Part shown: positions 19,153-27,339 of the stretch, one piece after another
How the letters are laid out: each line of letters begins with the position of its first letter
Position numbering within the stretch: position 1 is the stretch's first letter
Assembly: GCF_023151555.2 (NCBI RefSeq)
Contig: NZ_CP100425.1
Location: forward strand, 930,001-994,000
Source: Photobacterium sp. CCB-ST2H9
Lineage (GTDB): Bacteria > Pseudomonadota > Gammaproteobacteria > Enterobacterales > Vibrionaceae
DNA: 64,000 nt
Reading direction: 5' to 3'
Translations under genes and position numbers: made by a program
Notes under the pieces: model-generated
Seen by the model: only the letters and a program-made list of their open reading frames with translations
Told to the model about the DNA's origin: nothing
Database searches by the model: none

Positions 19153-19373
19153 AGGAAGCGCCTATTTTTACAGGGAATTAGGCTAATTATGACGCCCAAT
19201 AATGGCACTGGCAAATTCTGTCTGGCGAGTCGAATTGTTACAGGGAAATGATCCTGTGATCGCGATAGCGATTCAGCCGTCACGCTTTCGTATCGCTTAA
19301 GATTAAATGGCTACCCTGTCTGTGCCAGCCTTTGCTAGCATAGCCACAGAAACGCGCAATCGGATTGGAGACT

Positions 19374-19868
19374 ATGCGAATTTTTATCATGCGTCACGGC
19401 GAAGCACAGCATTTTGCCCCAAGTGATGCGGAGCGGCCCCTGACCGCACAAGGGAAGTCCTACTCGCGTCAGATGGCGAAGCAACTGGCCAGTCATCTCG
19501 ACGGTCAGCTGGATCTGGTCTGGGTCAGCCCTTACCTGCGTGCGCAACAGACCTGGCAGGCGATGTCAGAAGAGTTGCCGGTGCCCAAAACGCTGATGAC
19601 GATTGATGATATTACCCCGTACGGTGATGCCGCGCAGGTAGCCGATTATCTGAAAGCGGTCGTTGAACTGGAAAAACCGGAAACTGTGCTGGTGGTTTCG
19701 CACCTGCCGCTGGTGGGCTATCTCAGTGCAGAACTGGTGCCGGGACTGCAACCGCTGATGTTCCGGACGTCCTCGATTGCTGCGGTCGACTTTCATTCTG
19801 AAGGTGAACCGTCCGCCTTGTTATGGCAGGAGAACCCTGTTGAGGCCGTTCAGTCGAATCATCGCTAA
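19374..19868 (+). CDS. sixA: Phosphohistidine phosphatase SixA
   Basis: 164 residues. The histidine-phosphatase signature MRHGEA is at the N-terminus (catalytic His at residue 7), with the second catalytic His in VVSHLPLVGYL. Length matches SixA. SixA removes phosphate from histidine residues of HPt domains or of the nitrogen PTS protein. The start is ATG 19374 with GGAG 5 bases upstream. A TTG in frame at 19365 lies on that ribosome binding site and is rejected. Confidence 0.92.
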   Translation: MRIFIMRHGEAQHFAPSDAERPLTAQGKSYSRQMAKQLASHLDGQLDLVWVSPYLRAQQTWQAMSEELPVPKTLMTIDDITPYGDAAQVADYLKAVVELEKPETVLVVSHLPLVGYLSAELVPGLQPLMFRTSSIAAVDFHSEGEPSALLWQENPVEAVQSNHR

Positions 19869-19964
19869 CTTGGGTGCAGGGCGCACTTTTCAATGACCAG
19901 ACTGTCCTGCCCGGATGGTTCAGGTACAATCCATCTTCAAAGAATGACTGATAATGAACTGGTT

Positions 19965-20324
19965 ATGAAAAAGATACTTTTCGTTCTGTTAGGCAGCCTG
20001 GGACTGACTGCCTGTGCAGCCAATATGGTGAAGCCGAATATTGTGGCCAACGGGGCTATTAAATGGGCCAATGGTGTTCGCGAGGAAATGAATATTTCCA
20101 AGACGGGCAGTACCTTAACTTTCCTTTCCCCGCCAAGCATTATGGCACCGGGTGGCATTACAATCTTTTCCCGCATCGACAGTGCCCGCAACGGAAACTG
20201 CGAACATTACTACAACGAAAGTGCGATGAAAGTGCGCATGCAGATTTGTGACACCGGAGAAGTGACCCTGATTCAGGACGGTCAGGTGATTAACGTCGGT
20301 GCCCTGGTGCAGGAAGTGTATTGA
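19965..20324 (+). CDS. Small lipoprotein of unknown function
   Basis: 119 residues from ATG 19965. The N-terminus MKKILFVLLGSLGLTAC is a lipoprotein signal with lipobox LTAC (Cys17). The mature part is beta-rich with four cysteines and no motif I recognise. An upstream in-frame ATG (19944) has a weak AAAGA site and is an alternative start. It follows sixA by about 100 bases and may be co-transcribed. Confidence 0.7.
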   Translation: MKKILFVLLGSLGLTACAANMVKPNIVANGAIKWANGVREEMNISKTGSTLTFLSPPSIMAPGGITIFSRIDSARNGNCEHYYNESAMKVRMQICDTGEVTLIQDGQVINVGALVQEVY

Positions 20325-20401
20325 AAGTGTTAGCTTAGAGCGCACTTCAGTTCAGAGTCGTCAGGCGTGAACGCCTGACACTCATCGGGCACAAGGAACG
20401 G

Positions 20402-20935
20402 TCAGCGTTCCGGGATCTCAATCAGCACCAGCAGCGCACCGGCACCGCCAAATTCCAGCGGCGCCTGATGGAAAGCCATCACATCCGGGTGCTGAGCCAG
20501 CCAGAGCGGTGCTTTCTGTTTCAGAATATGTTTTCCGATGCCATGCATGACGCAGGCGCAGGACACCCCGTCTTTGATACAAGCGGCGATCATTGCTGCT
20601 AGCTCGCGTTTTGCTTCCATTTGCGTCATCCCGTGCATATCCAGAAAAATATCCGGCACATAGACACCGCGGCGTAACTTTTTCACTTCATACTTGGACA
20701 CATCGGAACGGGCATACTGCATCGGACCGTGCTCGCTGAGGTGCGGTTCGAACTCGTCCGAGAAGTAAAACTCGTGGTTTTGGCTGTCTTTGACGTTCAC
20801 ATTGCGCTTATCGGCTTTCGGGCGCTGTCGGCGCGGGGTGATTATGGTATCATTCGACAGCTTTTTAGTGCCCTTAACTGCTTCCTGAAAGAGCGCGAAG
20901 TCGTCCTCTTCCAGAGCTGGGTCTTTTTTACTCAT
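20402..20935 (-). CDS. smrB: SmrB ribosome-rescue endonuclease
   Basis: 177 residues starting at MSKKDPALEEDDFALF. The C-terminal Smr domain has the LDMHGMTQMEA motif and the VMHGIGKHILK loop, as in E. coli SmrB (YfcN). SmrB is recruited to collided ribosomes and cuts the mRNA between them. A longer frame reaching 21031 runs into the divergent prmB gene and is not used. smrB and prmB share a 54-base divergent promoter region, the arrangement known from Vibrio and Escherichia. Confidence 0.92.
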   Translation of the reverse strand: MSKKDPALEEDDFALFQEAVKGTKKLSNDTIITPRRQRPKADKRNVNVKDSQNHEFYFSDEFEPHLSEHGPMQYARSDVSKYEVKKLRRGVYVPDIFLDMHGMTQMEAKRELAAMIAACIKDGVSCACVMHGIGKHILKQKAPLWLAQHPDVMAFHQAPLEFGGAGALLVLIEIPER

Positions 20936-20989
20936 CATCAAATTTCCAACTACTTTATCGCGGTATTGTAGCGCCATTTGGAGGCTATT

Positions 20990-21922
20990 TTGGATAAGAT
21001 TTTTGTCGACGAAGCCGTCAACGAACTTCACACATTGCAGGATATGCTACGTTGGACCGTCAGCCGATTCAACGATGCGGGCCTGTTTTATGGCCATGGC
21101 ACAGACAATGCCTGGGATGAAGCGGTGCAGCTGGTTCTGCCGACGCTGCATCTGCCGATTGATATTCCTGCTGACGCGCGCTTCTCGCGCCTGACCAGCA
21201 GCGAACGCCGTGCCATTGTTGAGCGCGTGGTCCGTCGTGTGACTGAGCGGACACCGGTTGCCTATCTCACCAACAGCGCCTGGTTCTGCGGACTGGAGTT
21301 CTTTGTGGATGAGCGTGTGCTGGTGCCGCGTTCCCCGATTGGTGAACTGATTGAAAATGGTTTTGAACCATTTCTGACCCGTGAGCCAACCCGCATCATG
21401 GATCTGTGTACCGGCAGCGGCTGTATCGGCATTGCCTGTGCGTATGCGTTCCCGGAAGCGGAAGTGGATCTGGTCGACATCTCGACCGATGCACTGGCTG
21501 TGGCAGAGCAGAACATTCACGACCATGGCCTGGAACAGCAGGTGATCCCGCTGCACTCCGATCTGCTGCGTGATGTGCCGAAAGATCAGTACGACATCAT
21601 TGTCTCCAACCCGCCTTATGTGGATCAGGAAGACATGGACAGCCTGCCTGAAGAGTTCCGTCATGAGCCGGAGTTGGGTCTGGCCGCAGGTTTTGATGGT
21701 CTGGATCTGGTTCGCCGTATTCTGGCTAACGCGCCGGATTATCTGGCAGAAGACGGGATTCTGATCTGCGAAGTGGGTAACTCCATGATTCATATGGAAG
21801 AGCAATACCCGCACATCCCGTTCACCTGGATTGAATTTGAAAATGGCGGTCACGGCGTCTTCATGATGACCCGTGAACAGCTGCTCGACTGCGCTGCTGA
21901 CTTCGCTGAATTCAAAGACTGA
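20990..21922 (+). CDS. prmB: Ribosomal protein uL3 glutamine methyltransferase PrmB
   Basis: 310 residues. The start is TTG 20990 ([18 protein letters not shown]), preceded by GGAGG with 5-base spacing and matching the family N-terminus. The SAM-binding motif [11 protein letters not shown] and the catalytic [10 protein letters not shown] (NPPY, for glutamine N5 methylation) are intact. PrmB methylates a glutamine of ribosomal protein L3. In relatives aroC usually follows. Here a terminator follows instead. Confidence 0.94.
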   Translation: MDKIFVDEAVNELHTLQDMLRWTVSRFNDAGLFYGHGTDNAWDEAVQLVLPTLHLPIDIPADARFSRLTSSERRAIVERVVRRVTERTPVAYLTNSAWFCGLEFFVDERVLVPRSPIGELIENGFEPFLTREPTRIMDLCTGSGCIGIACAYAFPEAEVDLVDISTDALAVAEQNIHDHGLEQQVIPLHSDLLRDVPKDQYDIIVSNPPYVDQEDMDSLPEEFRHEPELGLAAGFDGLDLVRRILANAPDYLAEDGILICEVGNSMIHMEEQYPHIPFTWIEFENGGHGVFMMTREQLLDCAADFAEFKD

Positions 21923-21945
21923 TACCTTCCCCCTTTCAGTTTTTC

Positions 21946-21977
21946 AAACAGCCAGACTGAGGTCTGGCTGTTTTTTT
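21946..21977 (+). terminator. Rho-independent terminator after prmB
   Basis: AAACAGCCAGAC / GTCTGGCTGTTT, 4-base loop, and a 7-base T run. Confidence 0.88.
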
Positions 21978-22165
21978 ATCTGCCTTTTGTTTTCCCGTCG
22001 CTTCCCCGCGCAAAGTCTCAAAACAGACTGCCTCATTTCTCATGTTAAAAATTCATGACCTATAAATGCTGCACAAATATCTGGCATCCGTGACTGAAAT
22101 GTCAGGGGCGGTAGCGTGTCTGCGCCTGAAAATTTCGGCATAACATAAATGGGAGGGGAAAACTG

Positions 22166-22459
22166 ATGCAACAGAATCCATCGAAACAAACACTTGGGAT
22201 CGGACTACTTCTGACCGCGATTTTTATGACGGTGTCAGGTTCAGCGTTGTCCTCAGTCGAAGGGAATGTCACAAAACTCATCATCAATGATGGGAAACAA
22301 GACCAGTTGGTTCTGACTGGGGATGAGCAGGTAAAATTACCTGAAGCAGCAGCAAAAAAAGGAAAAACTGCGCAGAAAGATCAACCTCATGTTGAATCAA
22401 GTTACGCTGATAAGAATAAAAGTAAGGTGGAGAAGAATGACAGTCCCTCTGTGCCGTGA
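22166..22459 (+). CDS. Small secreted protein of unknown function
   Basis: 97 residues. There is an N-terminal hydrophobic signal (about 9-28, cleavage possibly after GSA or ALS), then a short beta-like part (VTKLIINDGKQDQLVL) and a Lys/Glu/Ser-rich, probably disordered tail. A good GGAGGGG site precedes the ATG. No family is recognised. It sits 32 bases before another unknown gene and may be transcribed with it. Confidence 0.55.
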   Translation: MQQNPSKQTLGIGLLLTAIFMTVSGSALSSVEGNVTKLIINDGKQDQLVLTGDEQVKLPEAAAKKGKTAQKDQPHVESSYADKNKSKVEKNDSPSVP

Positions 22460-22491
22460 GTAACGGAACATAAACGGACTGAAAAATATGG

Positions 22492-22914
22492 ATGCAGCAT
22501 GAAAAGGAGAATTCGGTGTTTCTGTCATTATTAGTCGTGACTTTTGTGATTGCTGTTTGTGTTTGTTTTATTGTCTCGAAACTGTTCAGTCAGCCAATTG
22601 ATGTCATTTTAGAAAGGCTGGTGGCGAGTGATATTGCATTTGCCTGGACCAAATATCTGAAATTCGCCATTTATGTGGTGGGTATTTCTGGTGGTGTGAG
22701 AATTTACAGCCTGGAAGAATTTTTACGCGCACCGAGTGAAAACTTCACGCCACCTGTGTTAACGACGGAACGCTGGGTGCTGGAAATTTACCGGACGATT
22801 ATAGAGTCGCTGCAATCTATCGCCTGGATGTTACTGGTGTTCTTTATTTTTGCACTGATTGCCTATGTCATCGTCAGGGTATTTGAGCTGCGCGCACGCA
22901 AGAACGATCCATAA
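22492..22914 (+). CDS. Small inner-membrane protein of unknown function
   Basis: 140 residues. The start ATG lies in a stretch 'atggatgcagcatgaaaagg', where ATG 22492 or the next start codons could be used. There are three probable transmembrane segments (about 10-30, 55-70, 110-132) with a conserved-looking middle loop (GVRIYSLEEFLRAP). No motif assigns a function. Adjacent genes give no firm clue. Confidence 0.55.
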   Translation: MQHEKENSVFLSLLVVTFVIAVCVCFIVSKLFSQPIDVILERLVASDIAFAWTKYLKFAIYVVGISGGVRIYSLEEFLRAPSENFTPPVLTTERWVLEIYRTIIESLQSIAWMLLVFFIFALIAYVIVRVFELRARKNDP

Positions 22915-23018
22915 ACTCCAGTCAGCTCGCTGGTCTATGCTTACGAGACCTGCTTACGCGGCTTATTTTTGATGTCCGCTTTCGTCAGGCATTTCAGAAT
23001 CAGTGAGATGGGCTGTAT

Positions 23019-23780
23019 ATGCGCCATGACAGTGATGAAAAACTCTCTGAGGAGCACCGCCCGGAAGCGATCAGAGAAAAGCTCAGCAGACCCGCGAAGG
23101 AAAACGTTGCTTCGGACGTTGTGCTCGGCGGTATTGACGGGTGTGTGACAACTTTTGCTGTGGTGTCCGGTGTCGTCGGCGCCGGATTTTCTCCTGTGGT
23201 TGCGCTGGTCCTGGGATTTGCCAATCTGATCGCCGATGGTTTCAGTATGGCGGTCAGTAATTATGAGTCGATTAAGACGCATGGCGAATTTATTCAGAGT
23301 ATCCGGGATACTGAGCAGGAACACATTCAGAAGATACCTGAGGGAGAGCGGGAAGAGATTCGTCAGATCTTCCAAAATAAAGGTTTCACGGGTGAAACGC
23401 TCGAAAAGATAGTAGACACCATCAGCGCCGATCAGCAGTTATGGATTGATACCATGCTGATTGAAGAACATGGGGTACAAAAAACGAACCGGAATCCGGT
23501 GAAAGCAGCCATTGCCACCTTTACTTCCTTTGTCCTTGTTGGCTCTGTTCCGCTGATTCCATTCATGATTCCGGGACTGGAACCGAATCTGCAGTTTGCA
23601 TTCAGTGCGTGTCTCGCTGCACTGATGTTCTTTTCAATTGGCGCTTTAAAGAGCCGACTGTTCGATAAACCTGTTTTCCGCTCAGGAATCAGCACACTTT
23701 TCACTGGCGGAACGGCTGCAGTGCTGGCTTTTATGGTTGGCTTTGTACTCAGGGAAATCTTTGGTATTTCGGTGTTATAG
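23019..23780 (+). CDS. VIT1/CCC1-family metal transporter
   Basis: 253 residues. The VIT1/CCC1 signature is plain: DVVLGGIDGCVTTFAVVSG in the first helix and LGFANLIADGFSMAVSNY in the second, then a cytoplasmic metal-binding loop rich in Glu (EQEHIQKIPEGEREEIRQ) and three C-terminal helices. Members move Fe2+ or Mn2+ out of the cytosol. The Glu-rich loop is the iron-binding domain in VIT1. It stands alone, and no iron-responsive operator was recognised upstream. Confidence 0.88.
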   Translation: MRHDSDEKLSEEHRPEAIREKLSRPAKENVASDVVLGGIDGCVTTFAVVSGVVGAGFSPVVALVLGFANLIADGFSMAVSNYESIKTHGEFIQSIRDTEQEHIQKIPEGEREEIRQIFQNKGFTGETLEKIVDTISADQQLWIDTMLIEEHGVQKTNRNPVKAAIATFTSFVLVGSVPLIPFMIPGLEPNLQFAFSACLAALMFFSIGALKSRLFDKPVFRSGISTLFTGGTAAVLAFMVGFVLREIFGISVL

Positions 23781-23941
23781 GCTGAATGGCTTTATCCGCA
23801 GAAAGCTGAAAAGTGAAAGACACATTTTAAAAATAAAATATTGAGGCAGCCATCTGATTCTTTTAACGTACCCGTCCGGTATTGATAAATCATCATTTTT
23901 AAACCTGTCAATAATACATTTATCAAAAGGAAAGGATAAAG

Positions 23942-25432
23942 ATGGCAAATAAAATTCTGGTTGGTCCTTTATTAGGGCTGGAGTCTGAATCGCTCTACAC
24001 TTTTTGTGTATTAACTGACAGGTCTGTAAGTTCAGTCAAGGTGATGACAGACGCGGGTGAAATCGTTGCAAATGCTGTCGGTGATACTCCTCGGGGGAAA
24101 TTTTGGCGAGCAGAAGGGAGCTTCGCTGCCAAACCGCTTTACCAAAAAATCACTTATCAGGTGAAGCTGGATAATGAGATTGCGGCGGATGGACAGGCGC
24201 GTGATGCCTGGACTTTTTATGTACCGGGACAGAATGAAAAACCATTGCTGGCCTATGCTTCATGTAACGGCTTTTCGACATTCGACCTCCGAAATAAGAC
24301 CGATGATCCTTACCGGTTGTGGCGGGAGATGGCTCAATCTCATGCCAGAATTCCCTATTCATTATTGCTGATGGGCGGAGATCAGCTTTACGCGGATTCA
24401 GTCTGGAACGATGTGACAACACTGAAAAAGTGGGGAGAACTGTCACGAAAAAGAAAAGTCGCACAAGCGGCGTCTAATGAAATGCTTAGGCAGCTGGAGC
24501 GATTTTATGAGCGTATTTACAGGGAGCGCTGGGCGGATCCTGATATGTCACTGATGCTGGCGTCAGTCCCTTCGGTCATGATGTGGGATGATCATGATAT
24601 CTTTGACGGGTGGGGAAGTTATCCGAAGGATTTGCATGAATGTGATGTTTACCAGGCAATATTTGGTGTTGCACGGCGATACTTTGAATTATTTCAAATG
24701 CGTACGAAAGCGAACCACAGTTTATTAAACCCGTCTGCTGAACATTATGGATTCGCTTTTACATTCAGGGGATATCACATTTTAGCGTTGGATAACCGCG
24801 CCGAACGGACGCTGACGCAGGTGATGAGCGAACAACAATGGTCAGATATCAATACTTACCTGTCGAAGACTGTGCAGGGTGGAGATCTGCTCGTCTTATC
24901 GGCTGTACCGGTCATCTATCGTGATTTTTCATTCACGGAATCGGTGTTTGACACGACGCCCTGGTCAGAAGAACTCACGGATGATCTCAAAGATCACTGG
25001 CGTGCCAAAGAACACCAGGGAGAACGTGCCAGGTTAATCATGCGACTGCTGGATAACACCAAAGCGCGGCAGCAACATGGTAAATACCGGACCCTATTGC
25101 TCTCTGGCGATGTACATCTGGGATGCCTTGGCGTGATTAACGACAACAGAGCCGGTGCGAATGTGAAGATCCATCAAGTCGTCTCATCCGGCATTGTTCA
25201 TCCTGCCCCGAGTCGTATTGCGTGGATTGGCATCATGGCAGTCACCAATGACGATGACGAATTTCTCAATGAAGAACATACGATTCGTATTTCTATGCTC
25301 AAACCGTTCAGCTCGGATAAATACATTCGGTCCAGAAATTATGTCAGCCTGAAAGAAGGGACGGATGAAAAATTATGGGTCAACTGGCTCTGTGAGCAAA
25401 AAGATCATCCAGCTTATCCGCTGGAATCGTAA
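23942..25432 (+). CDS. PhoD-like metallophosphatase
   Basis: 496 residues with the PhoD metallophosphatase pattern: MGGDQLYADSVW, WDDHDIFDGWG and LLSGDVHLG, which supply the metal ligands. An N-terminal beta-sandwich domain (about 1-95) precedes the catalytic part. No Tat or Sec signal is present, so it should be cytoplasmic, unlike classical secreted PhoD. A strong ribosome binding site (AAAGGAAAGGA) lies before the ATG. The substrate is unknown; a phosphodiester or phosphomonoester is likely. Confidence 0.85.
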   Translation: MANKILVGPLLGLESESLYTFCVLTDRSVSSVKVMTDAGEIVANAVGDTPRGKFWRAEGSFAAKPLYQKITYQVKLDNEIAADGQARDAWTFYVPGQNEKPLLAYASCNGFSTFDLRNKTDDPYRLWREMAQSHARIPYSLLLMGGDQLYADSVWNDVTTLKKWGELSRKRKVAQAASNEMLRQLERFYERIYRERWADPDMSLMLASVPSVMMWDDHDIFDGWGSYPKDLHECDVYQAIFGVARRYFELFQMRTKANHSLLNPSAEHYGFAFTFRGYHILALDNRAERTLTQVMSEQQWSDINTYLSKTVQGGDLLVLSAVPVIYRDFSFTESVFDTTPWSEELTDDLKDHWRAKEHQGERARLIMRLLDNTKARQQHGKYRTLLLSGDVHLGCLGVINDNRAGANVKIHQVVSSGIVHPAPSRIAWIGIMAVTNDDDEFLNEEHTIRISMLKPFSSDKYIRSRNYVSLKEGTDEKLWVNWLCEQKDHPAYPLES

Positions 25433-25498
25433 AAACGACAGGATATGAATCACACTGTTTTTCGCACTCAGGCAGCATAACCCGAGGAGGCAATTGCG

Positions 25499-26287
25499 AT
25501 GAATCCGAATCAGACCAACGTCCGGACAGGCTATGCGCCGGTTAATGATCTCCAGATGTATTTTGAGATTCATGGTTCACCTCATACGGCACAACCGCCA
25601 ATGGTTTTGCTGCACGGTGGCGGAGATACGATTCAGACATCTTTTGGCGATATTCTGCCCCTGATCGCGCGCGAACGGCAGGTGATAGCGTTTGAGCAAC
25701 AGGGATATGGCCGTACGGCAGACATTGCTGAGCGGCCATTCACTTTTGAGCAGTCTGCCGATGATACAGCTGCGCTTTTGGATTACCTGCACATCGACAA
25801 AGCTGATCTTTTTGGTTTCAGTAATGGCGGTACCATTGCCATGCAGGTGGCGATCCGGCATCCGCAGCGGGTGAGCCGGCTTATTCTAGCGTCGGCGCTG
25901 TTTCAGCGCGACGGCGCTTACCCATGGCTCTGGGAAGCGATGAAGCATGCCCGGCTCGAAAACATGCCACAGGAATTACAGGATGCCTATCTTCAGGTGG
26001 CGCCACATCCGGAGAATCTGCGCATGTTTCACGATAAGGCTGCCGGGCGGATGGTTGAATTTAAAGACATTTCTAAGGACACGATTCGCAGCGTGACGGT
26101 TCCTGCGCTGATTCTTGTTGGCGATGCAGATGTTATACGTCCTGAACATGCGGTTGAAATATCCCGTTTGCTTCGGTACGCACAACTTGCTGTGCTGCCG
26201 GGGACGGACCACATGAAAGTCATGACCCGGATTGACTGGCTGGTGCCGATGGTGGATGAATTTCTTGAGAAAACGATAACAATGTGA
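25499..26287 (+). CDS. Alpha/beta hydrolase
   Basis: 262 residues with a complete alpha/beta hydrolase set. The oxyanion-hole motif is LLHGGGD (38-43). The nucleophile elbow is GFSNGG with Ser108. The acid is in GDADVIRP (Asp211) and the histidine in GTDHM (His238). The cap region is short. It resembles esterases or C-C hydrolases of the fluoroacetate-dehalogenase/epoxide-hydrolase fold, but the substrate cannot be told. A GST gene follows and may be co-transcribed. Confidence 0.85.
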   Translation: MNPNQTNVRTGYAPVNDLQMYFEIHGSPHTAQPPMVLLHGGGDTIQTSFGDILPLIARERQVIAFEQQGYGRTADIAERPFTFEQSADDTAALLDYLHIDKADLFGFSNGGTIAMQVAIRHPQRVSRLILASALFQRDGAYPWLWEAMKHARLENMPQELQDAYLQVAPHPENLRMFHDKAAGRMVEFKDISKDTIRSVTVPALILVGDADVIRPEHAVEISRLLRYAQLAVLPGTDHMKVMTRIDWLVPMVDEFLEKTITM

Positions 26288-26358
26288 CATCTGTGATTCG
26301 GGTGACAGTGGTATTTCGGCTTAGCCCTCGAGGAATGCCCGCACAAAGGAGACGTGAA

Positions 26359-26997
26359 ATGAACAGCTTGATCCTGACAACGTTTGATTGGGTGCCAGAA
26401 ACGCCGCGCGGATATGTTCGTGATCTTCGGGTGCGCTGGGCGCTGGAAGAGGCCGGATTGCCCTATTGTGTTCGGGGGACATCCTTCCGTGAACGCAGTA
26501 CTGAGCATTTTGGGAATCAGCCTTTCGGGCAGGTTCCCTGGTTGACTGACGGAGATATCTCGGTCTTCGAAACCGGGGCAATTCTGCTTTATCTTGGCGA
26601 GCGCAGTCAGGCACTGATGCCTGCCGATGCGCGCAGTCGCATTGAAGTGATGTCCTGGCTGTTTGCGGCGCTGAACTCTGTCGAGATGGCAGTTTTACCC
26701 TGGTCCATTTTTATGTTTACGGGGGATACCGAAACGACACCGGGACGGAAAAGTCTCGACAATTTTCTCGTGTCCCGGCTCAGTCATCTGGAAGAGGCTC
26801 TGGCAAAGCGGGAATGGCTCACCGCAAATTTTTCTGTCGCAGATATTGCCATGGCGGACGTATTGAGACTGGTCGATCGGTTCGGCGGGCTGACGGATTA
26901 TCCTGCTTGTAAGGCCTACGTTTTCCGAGCAACCTCTCGTCCTGCTTTTTTGACAGCTTACGCGGATCAAATGGCATTTTTCGCTGCGGCTGACTGA
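26359..26997 (+). CDS. Glutathione S-transferase family protein
   Basis: 212 residues from ATG 26359, which has AAAGGAG upstream. The frame extends further up to 26284 but that part is not GST-like. The N-terminal thioredoxin-like domain has FGQVPWLTDGDISVFETGAI (cis-Pro and the Glu-Ser/Thr-type glutathione site, here ETGAI). A C-terminal all-helical domain has the N-cap box FSVADIAMADV. It probably conjugates or reduces electrophilic compounds. Confidence 0.85.
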   Translation: MNSLILTTFDWVPETPRGYVRDLRVRWALEEAGLPYCVRGTSFRERSTEHFGNQPFGQVPWLTDGDISVFETGAILLYLGERSQALMPADARSRIEVMSWLFAALNSVEMAVLPWSIFMFTGDTETTPGRKSLDNFLVSRLSHLEEALAKREWLTANFSVADIAMADVLRLVDRFGGLTDYPACKAYVFRATSRPAFLTAYADQMAFFAAAD

Positions 26998-27339
26998 ATA
27001 GATGTCGTTCCCGTCTGGCAGTTTCAGGGGATCACTTTTTTCTGGGTACCCAGGTACGGTTTCTCCTTTTCCTTTCTTCTTTTTCCTTACTCCCGAAAAC
27101 TTCATCAGAACGATGCTTTTCCTCATCCCCTGAGTTTTAACCCATCCCAGAATGATTCAAAAAGCCAATAAATATAACGTTCAGATTAAATCGGTTGTTC
27201 ACTCTTGGTATGGAGATCGAATAAAAAAAATGTTGAGGGCTATCAGTCACTTGAAAAAAGAAAATTCAGTTATGCTCGTGCTGACTCAGAAATTTAGTGC
27301 ATGCGCCGTTTTGTTTGGGGAGGAGGGGAGTGCTGTCAG
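26998..27339. other. Gap without a supported gene
   Basis: 342 bases between the GST gene and the large unknown gene. There is a pyrimidine-rich tract around 27060-27090 and AT-rich sequence from 27160 that may hold the promoter of the next gene. No gene, repeat or hairpin stood out. Confidence 0.5.
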
